NCBI GenBank assembly: GCA_934045905.1
Contig: OW203768.1
Coordinates: forward strand, 11,436,316-11,500,315
DNA: 64,000 nt
Reading direction: 5' to 3'
Origin: Leuctra nigra
Taxonomy: Eukaryota; Arthropoda; Insecta; Plecoptera; Leuctridae
This document shows, in pieces, positions 50,932 through 60,298 of this stretch; position 1 is the stretch's first letter; each line of letters opens with the position of its first letter. The notes under the pieces are model-generated. The model saw nothing but the letters and a program-made list of their open reading frames with translations, had not been told where the DNA came from and searched no databases. Position numbers and translations under genes: made by a program.

Positions 50932-51845
50932 AAAATAAGAAGTAATTCAAAACCTTATTTAGATTTATGAGTAATTTTAATCGACGTATAAAATTAAGTC
51001 TACTTAAAGAACTGACGTCAGCCACAAAGAATGCATTCAAATAGGTAATCAGCATGTGCAATATATATACTGCAATACCGTCCATAAACCATTATAACCA
51101 ACATGAGACCCGTTAGGAGAATATGGACCAAAACAAGTTTCAATCTCTTCTTTGACTTTGGTCAAATGTACAAATATAAACTCAAGTTTTAACTTACTAA
51201 ATGACAACTTAGGGAACTTTTAACAAGCACAATAGATCTGCTGATTTCAATTCGATACAAATAAATTAATAAATTAAAAAATGTCATTTAGATGCTTTAT
51301 GACCTTTACGTCAATATATTGTTCTTGTGCAGCAATGCAGGGGTCGATTACAATCTTAATGACCTCACACAGAAAGGATTTAAACCTCGCAAGTGCAAAA
51401 TTAATTAATATAGTGGGGCGGTAGCACTACGCAGCCAAGTAGTTACGACTGTGGAGTTACAAAATACTGCTACCAGAAGCTTGGACAAAAAACGGAATAC
51501 TAAATTTAAAAATAAAACAACAATTTTTTTTGAATCTCAAATTATAATGAATCGATTTTGGGCAATTACATTACCACATTAACCTAAACAAGTTATCAAT
51601 ATATTATGCTGTTTAAAAGAAAGACTGATAAACTATGGTACCAAACCTACTCCCTAAACGGTTGGGCTGTTGCACATCTACATGAAATTCATATAATATA
51701 ATGATGCCTTTGTTTATATAGTTTAATTTTTTAATAAAAATAAAATTATATTTTTGACATCTTGGATTTTGGTATAGGAAAAAACACCTAGATGCCTATA
51801 AGATCTCTAAAAATGCCAACAGAACTATATTAAAAAAAGGAGTGG
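50932..51845. other. Spacer upstream of G7
   Basis: Contains the split upstream block of G7 (51013-51441). The rest is AT-rich with no gene. Confidence 0.5.
51013..51441 (+). promoter_or_regulatory. Conserved upstream block of array unit G7 (split)
   Basis: A perfect TGACGTCA at 51013 and the 3' end AAATTAATTAATATAGTGGGGCG..GCAGCCAAGTAGTT at 51399-51444. About 200 extra bases lie between. G8 shares the variant GTGGGGCGGTAGCACTAC end. Confidence 0.45.
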
Positions 51846-51920
51846 AAACTTGGCTGTGCTTTTATCCGAAAAGGAATGTGGAATGTATTTTACAGGGTTT
51901 ATTTTATTGTCGTTGCCACA
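51846..51920 (+). promoter_or_regulatory. Core promoter block of G7
   Basis: AACTTGGCTGTGCTTTTATCC replaces TCAGT by TCCGA. ACAGGGTTTATTTTATTGTC GTTGCCAC is retained. Confidence 0.45.
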
Positions 51921-51989
51921 TGAATGTATTGAGATAGGAAAAGCCTCTAACTTTCATTATCGAGACAGAAATTTACGTATTCATGCAAA

Positions 51990-52035
51990 ATGAAGATCGT
52001 TGCAAGCTTTGTTCTGGTCCTCTTAATGGTTGGAG
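51990..52035 (+). CDS. Array gene G7, exon 1 (signal peptide)
   Basis: 46-bp exon. The N-terminal Lys/Ser/Gln codons of other members are absent: the ancestral start region reads CAGAAATTTACG, so the first usable ATG gives MKIVASFVLVLLMVGG. Donor GTAAAT at 52036, phase 1. It joins to 52814. An upstream ATG at 51983 is out of frame. Confidence 0.7.
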
Positions 52036-52264
52036 GTAAATTCAAAAATATTTTATTATTCTAAATACATATGAAATGTGTAAGTAATGACAATATTGTT
52101 TTCACTTCATAGTGGACATATAAATAATAATAACAGTACACTTTATATAGTTGAGGATAAGTGTTGTGACTTATGTAGATTATATTTTGTTATCTTTTAT
52201 CTTATCTAGGTACATTTTTCAGTGATTATCAATTATTTATCTAGATAAATAATTTGTTTATCTT

Positions 52265-52700
52265 TTTGAGCGAGCGAAGAGATAAATAAAGATAAATCTT
52301 TTGGCTCTTTTAGCACGGACCACTGTGTGTTTTTTCTTCTGTTACTGAGGCTTTACATGTCACAGTTTTTTTCGATCAAGCTGAAATTTTGCACACGTGT
52401 ACGGATCATATCTGGGCGTTGCAGACCCTATTTTTTTTGAAACTTGCTGATTGGTTCAAATTTAAAAAAAATATATTTTGAGTGGTTTGTCCGATCAATT
52501 TGAAATTTTGACATATCATTAAGACTAACACTGTGCTCAATCTTAAAAAGTTTCATCCAAATCCTCCCATTGGTTAAAATTTAAAACCATCTTTCCTGTG
52601 GTTTTTAGAAATTTAAACCAGAACCGATTGACCGATGAACTCGTACGTTGCGTTATTTTATTACCAAAACATTGGTAAAAGAAATTGATAAAAATATTGA
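52265..52700 (-). repeat. Modular interspersed repeat (family A), inverted copy in G7 intron
   Basis: Read on minus it ends GAGCGAGC-type terminus at 52268 after AGAGCCAAAAGATTTATC, with the A-rich tract reduced to AACTGTGACATG.. and modules CCTCCCATTGGTTAAAATTT. Its start is lost. Confidence 0.6.
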
Positions 52701-52813
52701 CTGTGTAACGTCCGTCAAGAGACTGATATTATACCAATCATCCCATGCCAATTCATAACTCAGTCAATATAACTAATTTAACACATTTCTGTATCAATCT
52801 TCAACTGTTCCAG

Positions 52814-53121
52814 AGTTGGGATCCAACAATGGAGCCAATGCCCATCCACAAGGTGGTAATCGTGGTAACGATGGTGGTATCGGTCGTTCGAATGCCGATA
52901 ATACTGGCGTCAATGCCGGTAATACTGGCTATGGCCGTGGAGAGACTGGGGCCGCTGGCGGTGTCAATGCGGGCAATACGGGCGTTGATGTTGGTTACAA
53001 GGGTGCTGCTGCCGGTGATAAATGGGTTGCACCACTTCCAAATGGAGAGTGTCCAGGGGGTTGTAAGAAAGTGGGACCCCGTTGTTTTGCTCTCCCTCTT
53101 ATCCCCCTCCTCATAGGTTAG
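52814..53121 (+). CDS. Array gene G7, exon 2 (group II, no long tail)
   Basis: Acceptor CAACTGTTCCAG ends at 52813; joined protein 117 residues. The mature start is ELGSNNGANAHPQGGNRGND. Heptads NADNTGVNAGNTGYGRG and VNAGNTGVDVGYKGAAAG lead to WVAPLPNGECPGGCKKVGP and Cys3, then FALPLIPLLIG and stop. A short Pro/Leu/Ile end replaces the glycine-rich tail of group I. Three cysteines in the mature chain. AATAAA at 53168 gives a short 3' UTR. Confidence 0.76.
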
Positions 53122-53589
53122 AATGGTATTAGTATGAGTGTTCAATTTGAATATTAGCTAAAAATTAAATAAATAGTGTAAAAAAAACAATCTGAGGTCT
53201 TCTTCACTCTCACTTTTATACAGTTACTGAGGTATGATCCTGATTCTGACATAGAGAGAATGATTCAAACTTACGATTGCATCCGCGAGATTGATTACAT
53301 ACAGTGATTGAATCATGTTATTGAATTGGAGAATTCAAGTGTTTAAAAAACGTTAACATTTTTTTGCCGACATTTTGACACCCAATGCTTACTAGGTATG
53401 TATTACTAATATTATTATACCAAAAGATTGATACTATATGAACATCTTTTCGTTGATTGTTTGTAAAACTTGAGATAGATAGATAGATAGATAGATGATT
53501 TTGCTATTCAGACCAATTTTCAAAAAAATATAATTTCAATACTTGGAAAACACATCCCTGAACTGTCAGTTTTTTTAAAATAATAGAAC

Positions 53590-53840
53590 GTCCATTAGCC
53601 ACTTTTGACAAGATGGCTACTGTCAGCCTACAGATTCACTTAGTTGTTTTGTCAGGTTGGTGTTTACAAGTGCAGTGGAATAGGAGAAACAATTGAAGTT
53701 GATATTTAGTTATCAATTTACTTTTGTAGCCATAAAAAATATTTATATTTATTAAAATGTGCCCCTGTCATCCGCCATTTACCTAGTACCACAATAGCCA
53801 CCAGAGTGCAGTCGTGTTCCTTGTTTACATGAATAGAAGA
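53590..53840 (+). repeat. MITE-like dispersed repeat (family B), diverged copy
   Basis: Matches in CACTTTTGACAAGATGGCTA, AGTGGAATAGGAGAAACAATTG, CATCCGCCATTTACCTAGTACC and CAGAGTGCAGTCGTGTTCC. Confidence 0.55.
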
Positions 53841-54110
53841 TTTTATTTTTATTTTTGGTGTCAACTTTTAAAATAGCTTACGTAATTGGTATGGTTTTAA
53901 ACTTTTTCCTGATAATATCTTGTCTACTAGAAAATAAGCTTTCTATTCGATTCGAATCAATCGATACAAAAAAATATTACCTCATTATTAGCCTAATAGT
54001 GGAGCTATTTTGGCCGCTATAAATTAACATGGAGGAAACATGGGATGATCAAAAATTCAATAACTAGTTCACGATTCTGGTAATATTTTGCAATAGTCTG
54101 CTGTAGAGTC

Positions 54111-54396
54111 TATTCGAACAAATAAGCGAAACGTGATGGAGCCACTTCTGGCAGGCAACTTTTTAGATGCAATTTTTTATTTTGAAGTTCGTGTTTCCAT
54201 AGGGCAGTGAAAAAGGAGAAACAATTGAAGTTTAGATTAAGTTACAAGTTTACTTTTTCATCCATAACAAACAACTAAAGCAAATGTAATATAATTTATT
54301 TATATAAATATCCCCGTGATATCCTCCCTGATCGCCCCTATGTCTAGTACCAAAGAATCCACTAGAGGTCAGTCGTGTTCCTTATTTTCTCGAATA
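54111..54396 (+). repeat. MITE-like dispersed repeat (family B), intact copy
   Basis: Nearly identical to 633-920 including both inverted ends (TATTCGAACAAATAAG and CTTATTTTCTCGAATA). Confidence 0.7.
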
Positions 54397-54510
54397 AACT
54401 TTAGTTACAGAGATTTCTGTCGAAGATAAGACTTTGATCCAAGAGCAGTACATGAAGTTTCGATATAAATATTATCATCATGTTTATTATTGCATTTGTG
54501 TAGCAAAGGA

Positions 54511-54621
54511 AGGTGACGACTGTAATTTTAATGAGCAGATAAAGAAATGTTTTAAACCCTCTTAAAATACAAGTGCAAAATTAATTAAGCTTGTGGGGCG
54601 GTAGCACTACTCAGCCAGGTC
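54511..54621 (+). promoter_or_regulatory. Conserved upstream block of array unit G8 (3' part)
   Basis: AAGGTGACGACTGTAATTTT through GTGGGGCGGTAGCACTAC TCAGCCAGG. The TGACGTCA end is not seen; family B sequence lies immediately upstream. Confidence 0.45.
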
Positions 54622-54659
54622 GTTTCGAAGCGGAGTAGCAAAATATTCTAATGCATATT

Positions 54660-55130
54660 CATAATACTGAATCTCAAATTGTTTTCAAAATCTCCATTGA
54701 TAAGCGAGCCTTGCGAATTGATTATGCGTTTGCAAGTTTCAACTCTACAGGCCTTGGAACTAAAGCGTCAAGAGAGCAATGATAAAATATCGGAAAGTCT
54801 TGCCACAAATTTGAAAATATTCCAAGAAATAGCATAAAATATCCGTAAAATGTCAATATCTTTTGAAGATAACTATAAATTGGTCTGAAAATGTACAAAC
54901 ACACCTAATATGTTGGTCCAAGTGGCCATACAAAGTTTTAAGTTCTTCGGTATAAGGGTTCAATTTTGTATTAAAAAAATAACTGGATCTCGTTAAAAAA
55001 AACTAAACACGAGAGCGCTCATATGACATTAGTTTGTGTTCAAAATTTTTGATAGGTTGAATGGTTTGACCTACAAAATCACAAAAGGGTTGAATGGTTT
55101 GACCTACAAAATCACAAACAAACAATCATA
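54660..55130 (+). repeat. Modular interspersed repeat (family A), degraded
   Basis: Modules AGCGTCAAGAGAGCAATG.., AATATGTTGGTCCAAGTGGCC, GTTTTAAGTTCTTCGG, then GTTGAATGGTTTGACCTAC duplicated in tandem. The terminal GCTCGCTC is missing. Confidence 0.5.
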
Positions 55131-55249
55131 AAACCTACAATATTTTGTATTTATATCCTGAAGAGGCGAGTTCAAAAATATTTTAGAGACTTTTTGGTTT
55201 TCTTACTTAAGAAAACATTTAATCATATTTTTTTAAGAGAGATGTTTTG

Positions 55250-55315
55250 GGCTTGGCTGTGATTTTATCCTGATGTTATTTAAGGGGTTTTATTTTATCG
55301 TCGTTGCCACATGCA
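55250..55315 (+). promoter_or_regulatory. Core promoter block of G8
   Basis: GGGCTTGGCTGTGATTTTATC CTGATG with no TCAGT, then AAGGGGTTTTATTTTATCG TCGTTGCCAC. It resembles G9 in this segment. Confidence 0.45.
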
Positions 55316-55383
55316 TAATATACAGAGGTAAGAAAGTTCTCCTACTCTCTTTATCCAGACAGAAATTGAAGAATTCAAGTCAA

Positions 55384-55429
55384 ATGAATACCGTTGCAAG
55401 CTTTGTTCTGGTCCTCTTAGTGGTTGGAG
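55384..55429 (+). CDS. Array gene G8, exon 1 (signal peptide, shifted start)
   Basis: 46-bp exon. The ancestral start GACAGAAAATGAAG has become GACAGAAATTGAAG (A lost from ATG), so the next in-frame ATG, six codons on, is used: MNTVASFVLVLLVVGG. Donor GTAAAT at 55430, phase 1; joins to 56173. The hydrophobic core is intact, so secretion should survive the loss. Confidence 0.7.
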
Positions 55430-56172
55430 GTAAATTCAAAAATATTATATACAAAATACATGCAATGTTCAAATAATTGCAATATCGTTTTTACTTTATA
55501 GTGGACATATAAAATAATTATGGCATGTACACTTTATATAGATGAGGATGAACATATTATCAGCTATTCTCTTCTCTTTACTAAATACAGATGCTTTCAG
55601 TAAATAAGTACCTACCTAATAAGGAATCATTATAATTCTTGATATTTTATCCTTGGTTTATTTTAAACTATTTTTGTCTTTCGTTTCATTCTTTCAGAGC
55701 TGTATTTTAAATAAACAAAAAATGTTATGTTACTATAGTAACCAGGTTGATGCAACTACCCATGTATTAGGGGATATCACTTCTTCATTTTCATTTTCCA
55801 AGTAGCATTTTCTTCCCATTCCAACTTAATACTCCACTTGGTTCGTCGTCTAAATGTATCGATCTAATTAAATAATAGTGTCTATAAATATGTTTTAAAT
55901 TATAACCAATTGGTGAAATAAAGTCGGAAATGGAACCTGCCCAGGAATAGGTACTTGATAATGTGAGGTAAGGAAGTTAGGAAGGTGAAGTCAGTTAGTT
56001 TAAGGATTCACAACTCACAAGCGAGTGGTCGTTAACCCCCTGCGCCCTGCTGGATTAACGTCCCTTCCTAAGTACCGTGTAACGTCCGCCGAGAGACTAA
56101 TCTTCCTGTGCCCATCCATAACTCAGTCAATATAAATAATTTAACATATTTTTGTATCTTCAATTGTTGCAG

Positions 56173-56450
56173 AGATAGGTTCCAATAATAGAGTTCATGC
56201 TCATCCACAAGGCGCTGGTAATACGGGCGCTGTTGGTGGCATGATTGCCAGTAATACTGGCTTCAGTGCTGGTAACACTGGTGTTGGTCATGGTGATATT
56301 GGTGCCGCTGTTGGTACCGGGGCCGGTAACACTGGTCTTGGTGTTGGTAACACTGGGGCTGCTGGTGGTACTGAAGTTGCACCACTTCCAAGTGGAGATT
56401 GCCCAGGAGGTTGTAAGAAGATTGGGCCCAGATGTTTAATCTTCGGTTAG
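56173..56450 (+). CDS. Array gene G8, exon 2 (group II, shortest full-domain form)
   Basis: Acceptor AATTGTTGCAG ends at 56172; joined protein 107 residues. EIGSNNRVHAHPQGAGNTGAVGG starts the mature chain. Heptads ASNTGFSAGNTGVGHGDIG and GAGNTGLGVGNTGAAGG follow, then TEVAPLPSGDCPGGCKKIGP, Cys3 and LIFG stop. Trp of the usual (D)KWVAPLP is Thr-Glu here, as in G9 (TYVAPLP). Three cysteines. Confidence 0.75.
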
Positions 56451-58156
56451 GAATGGAATTAAAATTCATAAGATATTTAGCAATTTGATACTATAATATT
56501 AAATTTACATTTATAAACTAATAATATTGCAATATCTATTATTTTATACAACTAATACATTCTACTTAAAATTTACTATAGTTAATTACATTTTCTTTTA
56601 TTTCTTGTGTTCTTTTTTAGTTTTACGCATTTGATTTGTTTTAAATAACTGGCAAAAGGCCTTCCTTAATTTTGTGTATAAAACAAAGTGTAGTCCAGAG
56701 TCTAAACGGTTTTACCCACCACTAATTGCAACATAAGAGTATTTTATATCGTTGCATTCAGAAACAATAACTGTATAACATACCAAAAGTCTACCAAAAT
56801 CAAAATAGGGTGGCTGACTCTGATTGGTGTATTAGTGAATAACAATTGAATGCGATTATACATTTACAGAGTAATTAAATACATAGAATATGGTACCGAA
56901 TGAAAGTATGTTATACAATAATTTTTTTCTGAATCCAACGATATAAAATACTCTAATGTTGCAATTAGTGATGTGTTAAAGGTCATTTATTTGGCTTTTA
57001 GACTCTGGACTATAAATAAAGCTGTTCCTCTTACATTTAAAAAAATTAAGTCGTGAAACAATCTGTATACTGAAGTAGTTATTTTTGGTCTACCAGTTAT
57101 TCTACACATAGCATTTTTTCAATTACTTGCAATTTTGTGTTACATTTGGCAAATCAAAATGTGGCGTAATATTATTATTATTATTAAATGAGTATTTAAT
57201 TTCAAAATGGAACTCAAAACAATAAAATAATGTATTATAAACCAGTTTAATATTCTTCACCATCACTTGCACAATGAGTGAGTTTTCATTTGAAAAATTC
57301 ATGATAAAGTTCCTTTATCGGATGATTCACACGGACGATTGCATTCGCGAGATTGAATACCGTGATTGGATCGTGTTATTCAATAGAGAAAACATGGAAC
57401 TCGGTTGCAAGAAGTTCTATTATTTGATTTTGATATTATATTATTCCTCCCATCATGCTACTCTTAAAACTACTCACATAATAAGTATGATGGTGATTTG
57501 TGCGATGTGTGCTTGGAGATTGCATGGAACACGTGGAGAAGCAAACGGCGTAGCACACGACGAACTATTTAATTTTATTATTTTACTCTGATACAGGAAC
57601 TCAAGCTAAAATGTATTTTCAATTTATAGTCAGTGGTAAGGCCACTTGTAGAAGCTTTGTAGACCTACAGAAAACAGTAGTATAAATTATTAAAAAATAT
57701 ATATTCTGCTCTTTTCTGCACATTTTCTCATTCTCATACTCATTTCCAGAAAAGTATGATTAAAAACGTTCCCAAACATTTTTATCTACTGAATTTTGTT
57801 ACTTGAAAATTGGATCAAAAGATTTTAATTTGAAAATATGTTCTGGATAAGTTATACTTAAAAATGTTTCGATAGAAATGTCATTGTATAGTAATTGTTG
57901 TCTTGACTAAAAGAATTTGATCTAAATAAAGATAAAAAAAATATTCCGAACCAATATATGAAATAAAGTAATGATTTTTGTGAGGACGTCACACGGGGTT
58001 ATGATATTCAAAATCAACAGCGAACTTTAAAGCTTAACTTTAAGCGAACTTTAAAGCTTAATTTATAGTAAAAAGCTACTTATAATAAGTAGTCCAAAAA
58101 CTTATTTGGATTAATAAGTAATTTTAATTGACATTAAATTTAGATACTTAAAAAAC
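56451..58156. other. Spacer between G8 and G9
   Basis: AT-rich 3' flank, a TA-flanked MITE (56693-57010), an (ATT)n tract near 57170 and a segment 57330-57400 similar to 53270-53320 and 60465-60510. Open frames here are not supported as genes. Confidence 0.5.
56693..57010. mobile_element. 318-bp MITE with TA target duplication (Tc1/mariner-like)
   Basis: Ends GTCCAGAGTCTAAA and TTTTAGACTCTGGAC are flanked by TA (56691-56692, 57011-57012). The arms are long: CACTAATTGCAACATAAGAG TATTTTATATCGTTG pairs with its complement at 56935-56970. Confidence 0.75.
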
Positions 58157-58320
58157 TGACGTCATTTACAACGAATCGATTTAAAATTATCAGTATAATC
58201 AGTAATGAGCATGTGTACTTAGTAATGCAATGATTGTTGTTTTAATGACCCTATATGGAAATGCTTTGAAACATTTAAGTGATTAATCTAGCGGGGCGGT
58301 TGCCCCACCCAGCCAAGTTG
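58157..58320 (+). promoter_or_regulatory. Conserved upstream block of array unit G9
   Basis: Perfect TGACGTCA (58157-58164), AACGAATCGATTTAAAATTA, and the variant end GGGGCGGTTGCCCCACCCAG. About 45 bases shorter than in group I because GCAAGAGCGAAAG is deleted. Confidence 0.55.
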
Positions 58321-58690
58321 GTACACAGCACCTCACTGGTCGAGAATACTTCTACCGTATTCCGTAAACATTGACATGTGAAGTTCGGAATAATTAATTA
58401 TAACACACAAATTGTTGTATAATTTCTTAAAATGTATCAAGAGAATAAAATTATTTTCACGGAAGAGTATCACCTAGATCCGTTCTTATCAGTGTTCTTC
58501 AGAAATTGAATATCTTTATCTGGTTTACAACATGGCGGTTTAAAATTTTTACATAAAATTCATATTTAGAGATGATTTGTTCAGTAATCCTTTAGAATAT
58601 TGTGAAAAAGTAAGCTATTAAATATATTTTTGATATTTTTGGTTTAAGTATTTAAAAAAACGATTTTAATTATATATTTTAAAAGAGAGG

Positions 58691-58752
58691 AGACTTGGCT
58701 GTGTTTTTATCCGGATGTTATTTACGGGGTTTTATTTTATCGTCGTTGCCAC
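58691..58752 (+). promoter_or_regulatory. Core promoter block of G9
   Basis: GACTTGGCTGTGTTTTTATC CGGATG, then ACGGGGTTTTATTTTATCGT CGTTGCC. The initiator TCAGT is replaced by TCCGG, the form shared by G7-G9. Confidence 0.5.
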
Positions 58753-58803
58753 ATTCATGTACAGTGGTAAGAAAGTTCTCCTACTCTCTTTCTCAGACAG
58801 AAA

Positions 58804-58867
58804 ATGGAGAAATCAAGTAAAATGAAGATAGCTGCTGGGATCGTTTTGACCCTCTTTGTACTTGGAG
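58804..58867 (+). CDS. Array gene G9, exon 1 (signal peptide)
   Basis: 64-bp exon with the full N-terminus MEKSSKMKIAAG and core IVLTLFVLG; donor GTAATT at 58868, phase 1. It joins to 59736. This shows that group II ancestrally had the long signal exon, later shortened in G7 and G8. Confidence 0.77.
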
Positions 58868-59207
58868 GTAATTTTACAATATTACATACTAAATACAAAT
58901 GAAATGTTTAAATATTTACAACGTTCTTTGTCTTAGTGGACATAAAAATCATAATGGCATGTTCACTTTATGCAAATATGGATGTTACGGATGATGATGT
59001 TAATAACAGTGGCCATCTGTTATTCTAAATATTCGGGTTACGGAGAAATAACAATTGTCATATTATTTCTTTCAGTCATCCTCTTGAGGCAACATCTTTG
59101 TCTTTTTTTCACTCTTCTTTTTCTTCCCGTTCCAACATTTAATTCCACTTCGCTTGCCTTCTCGGTTTTTATTTATAATATTTACAATTAATCTTTAATG
59201 TCTAATT

Positions 59208-59441
59208 CTCGGAGGTGTAACGCGTTGATAAGCGAGCACAGATACGTTCAACATCTCGAACCGGAGTTACGTAACTCACAGAAAATATTTACCTGCATGC
59301 ATATTGAATTGAAATACGATCCACTCAATCAACATAAGTACATTTTTTCATTGAAACTGAGATATCCTGAGAATCAACAGATTCAAAAGAAATAAGATAA
59401 AGAGTAACAAAAATGTCGAAAGTGTCACTTCGCTCGCTCAA
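59208..59441 (+). repeat. Modular interspersed repeat (family A), short internally deleted copy in G9 intron
   Basis: AACGCGTTGATAAGCGAGCAC at left and GTGTCACTTCGCTCGCTCAAT at right with unrelated or deleted interior. Confidence 0.55.
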
Positions 59442-59579
59442 TTAAATAATGCCCTGAAATGTGTTTGAAATAAAGAATACAACATAAAGGCTGCATAATC
59501 CATACGCTTAACGACTACATATTGATACGCTGAAGTATTGTTGTGTGTATTGTGTGCATTTTGGTTTGTTCTATTTGAA

Positions 59580-59683
59580 ATTCTTAAATCCTTCAAATCT
59601 TTCAAATATAATAAGAAACACACAGGACCTAAAACAGAGCCTTGAAGGACCTCACCACTCTCGCATCCTCTTCCCACGCGCAT
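59580..59683 (-). pseudogene. Antisense reverse-transcriptase fossil in G9 intron (best preserved)
   Basis: The minus-strand frame reads RVGRGCESGEVLQGSVLGPV then CFLLYLKDLKDL, a clear match to the QGSxLGPLLFLLYINDL motif of Jockey-type reverse transcriptases. The ORF is open for 81 codons but has no other RT motifs. It ends about 50 bp before the exon 2 acceptor. Confidence 0.7.
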
Positions 59684-59735
59684 CTAAAACTCAACCAATC
59701 TAGTTAACATATTTATGTATTTTTAATTGTTCCAG

Positions 59736-60298
59736 AGATGGGATCTAATTATGGAGCTAATGCTCATCCTCAAGGCGGTAATTTTGGCAGAGTTGCTGGT
59801 AATACTGGTGCCGGTGGTGGAGTAGGTGCCGGTAACACTGGTGTAGGTGCCGGTCATGCTGGTTTTGGTACTGGTAATACTGGTGCTGTTGTTGGAACCG
59901 GTGCCGGCAACACTGGTGTTGGTTCCGGTCATGCTGGTGTTGGTACTGGTAACACTGGTGCCGGTCGTGGAGCCATTGCCGGTAACACTGGTGTTGGTGC
60001 CGGTCATGCTGGTGTTGGTACTGGTAACACTGGTGCCGGTCGTGGAGCCGTTGCCGGTAATACTGGTATTGGTGCCGGGAACACTGGTGTAGGTGCCGGT
60101 CATGCTGGTGTTGGTACTGGTAATACTGGTGCTGCTGGTGGAACCGGTGCCGGTAACACTGGTGTTGGTGTTGGGAACACTGGTGCTGCTGGTGGTACTT
60201 ATGTTGCACCACTTCCAGGTGGAGGTTGCCCAGGAGGTTGTAAGAAGGTTGGGCCCAGATGTTTGTTAATCCCTATCATCATCCCCATGGGGAAGTGA
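59736..60298 (+). CDS. Array gene G9, exon 2 (group II, expanded 25-residue repeat)
   Basis: Acceptor TTAATTGTTCCAG ends at 59735; joined protein 208 residues. EMGSNYGANAHPQGGNFGRV begins the mature chain. About 125 residues then follow a regular plan: heptads GNTGVGA, GHAGVGT, GNTGAGR and a spacer GAIA, i.e. a 25-residue (75-nt) unit present four to five times. The end is GTYVAPLPGGGCPGGCKKVG, Cys3, then LLIPIIIPMGK. Almost half of the residues are Gly. Expansion has occurred in the N-terminal repeat here, while group I expanded the C-terminal tail. No AATAAA close to the stop. Confidence 0.78.

Larger units (their letters stand above)
53122..54510. other. Spacer between G7 and G8
   Basis: After the G7 3' UTR come ATTGCATCCGCGAGATTG (53276), a motif repeated near 57340, a (GATA)n tract at 53473-53498, and two family B repeats. 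No gene. Confidence 0.5.

Noticed and set aside
57274..57591. 105-codon ORF upstream of G9
   Set aside because: Part of it matches a sequence repeated at 53270-53320 and 60465-60510, there is no recognisable domain, and composition is that of the AT-rich spacer.
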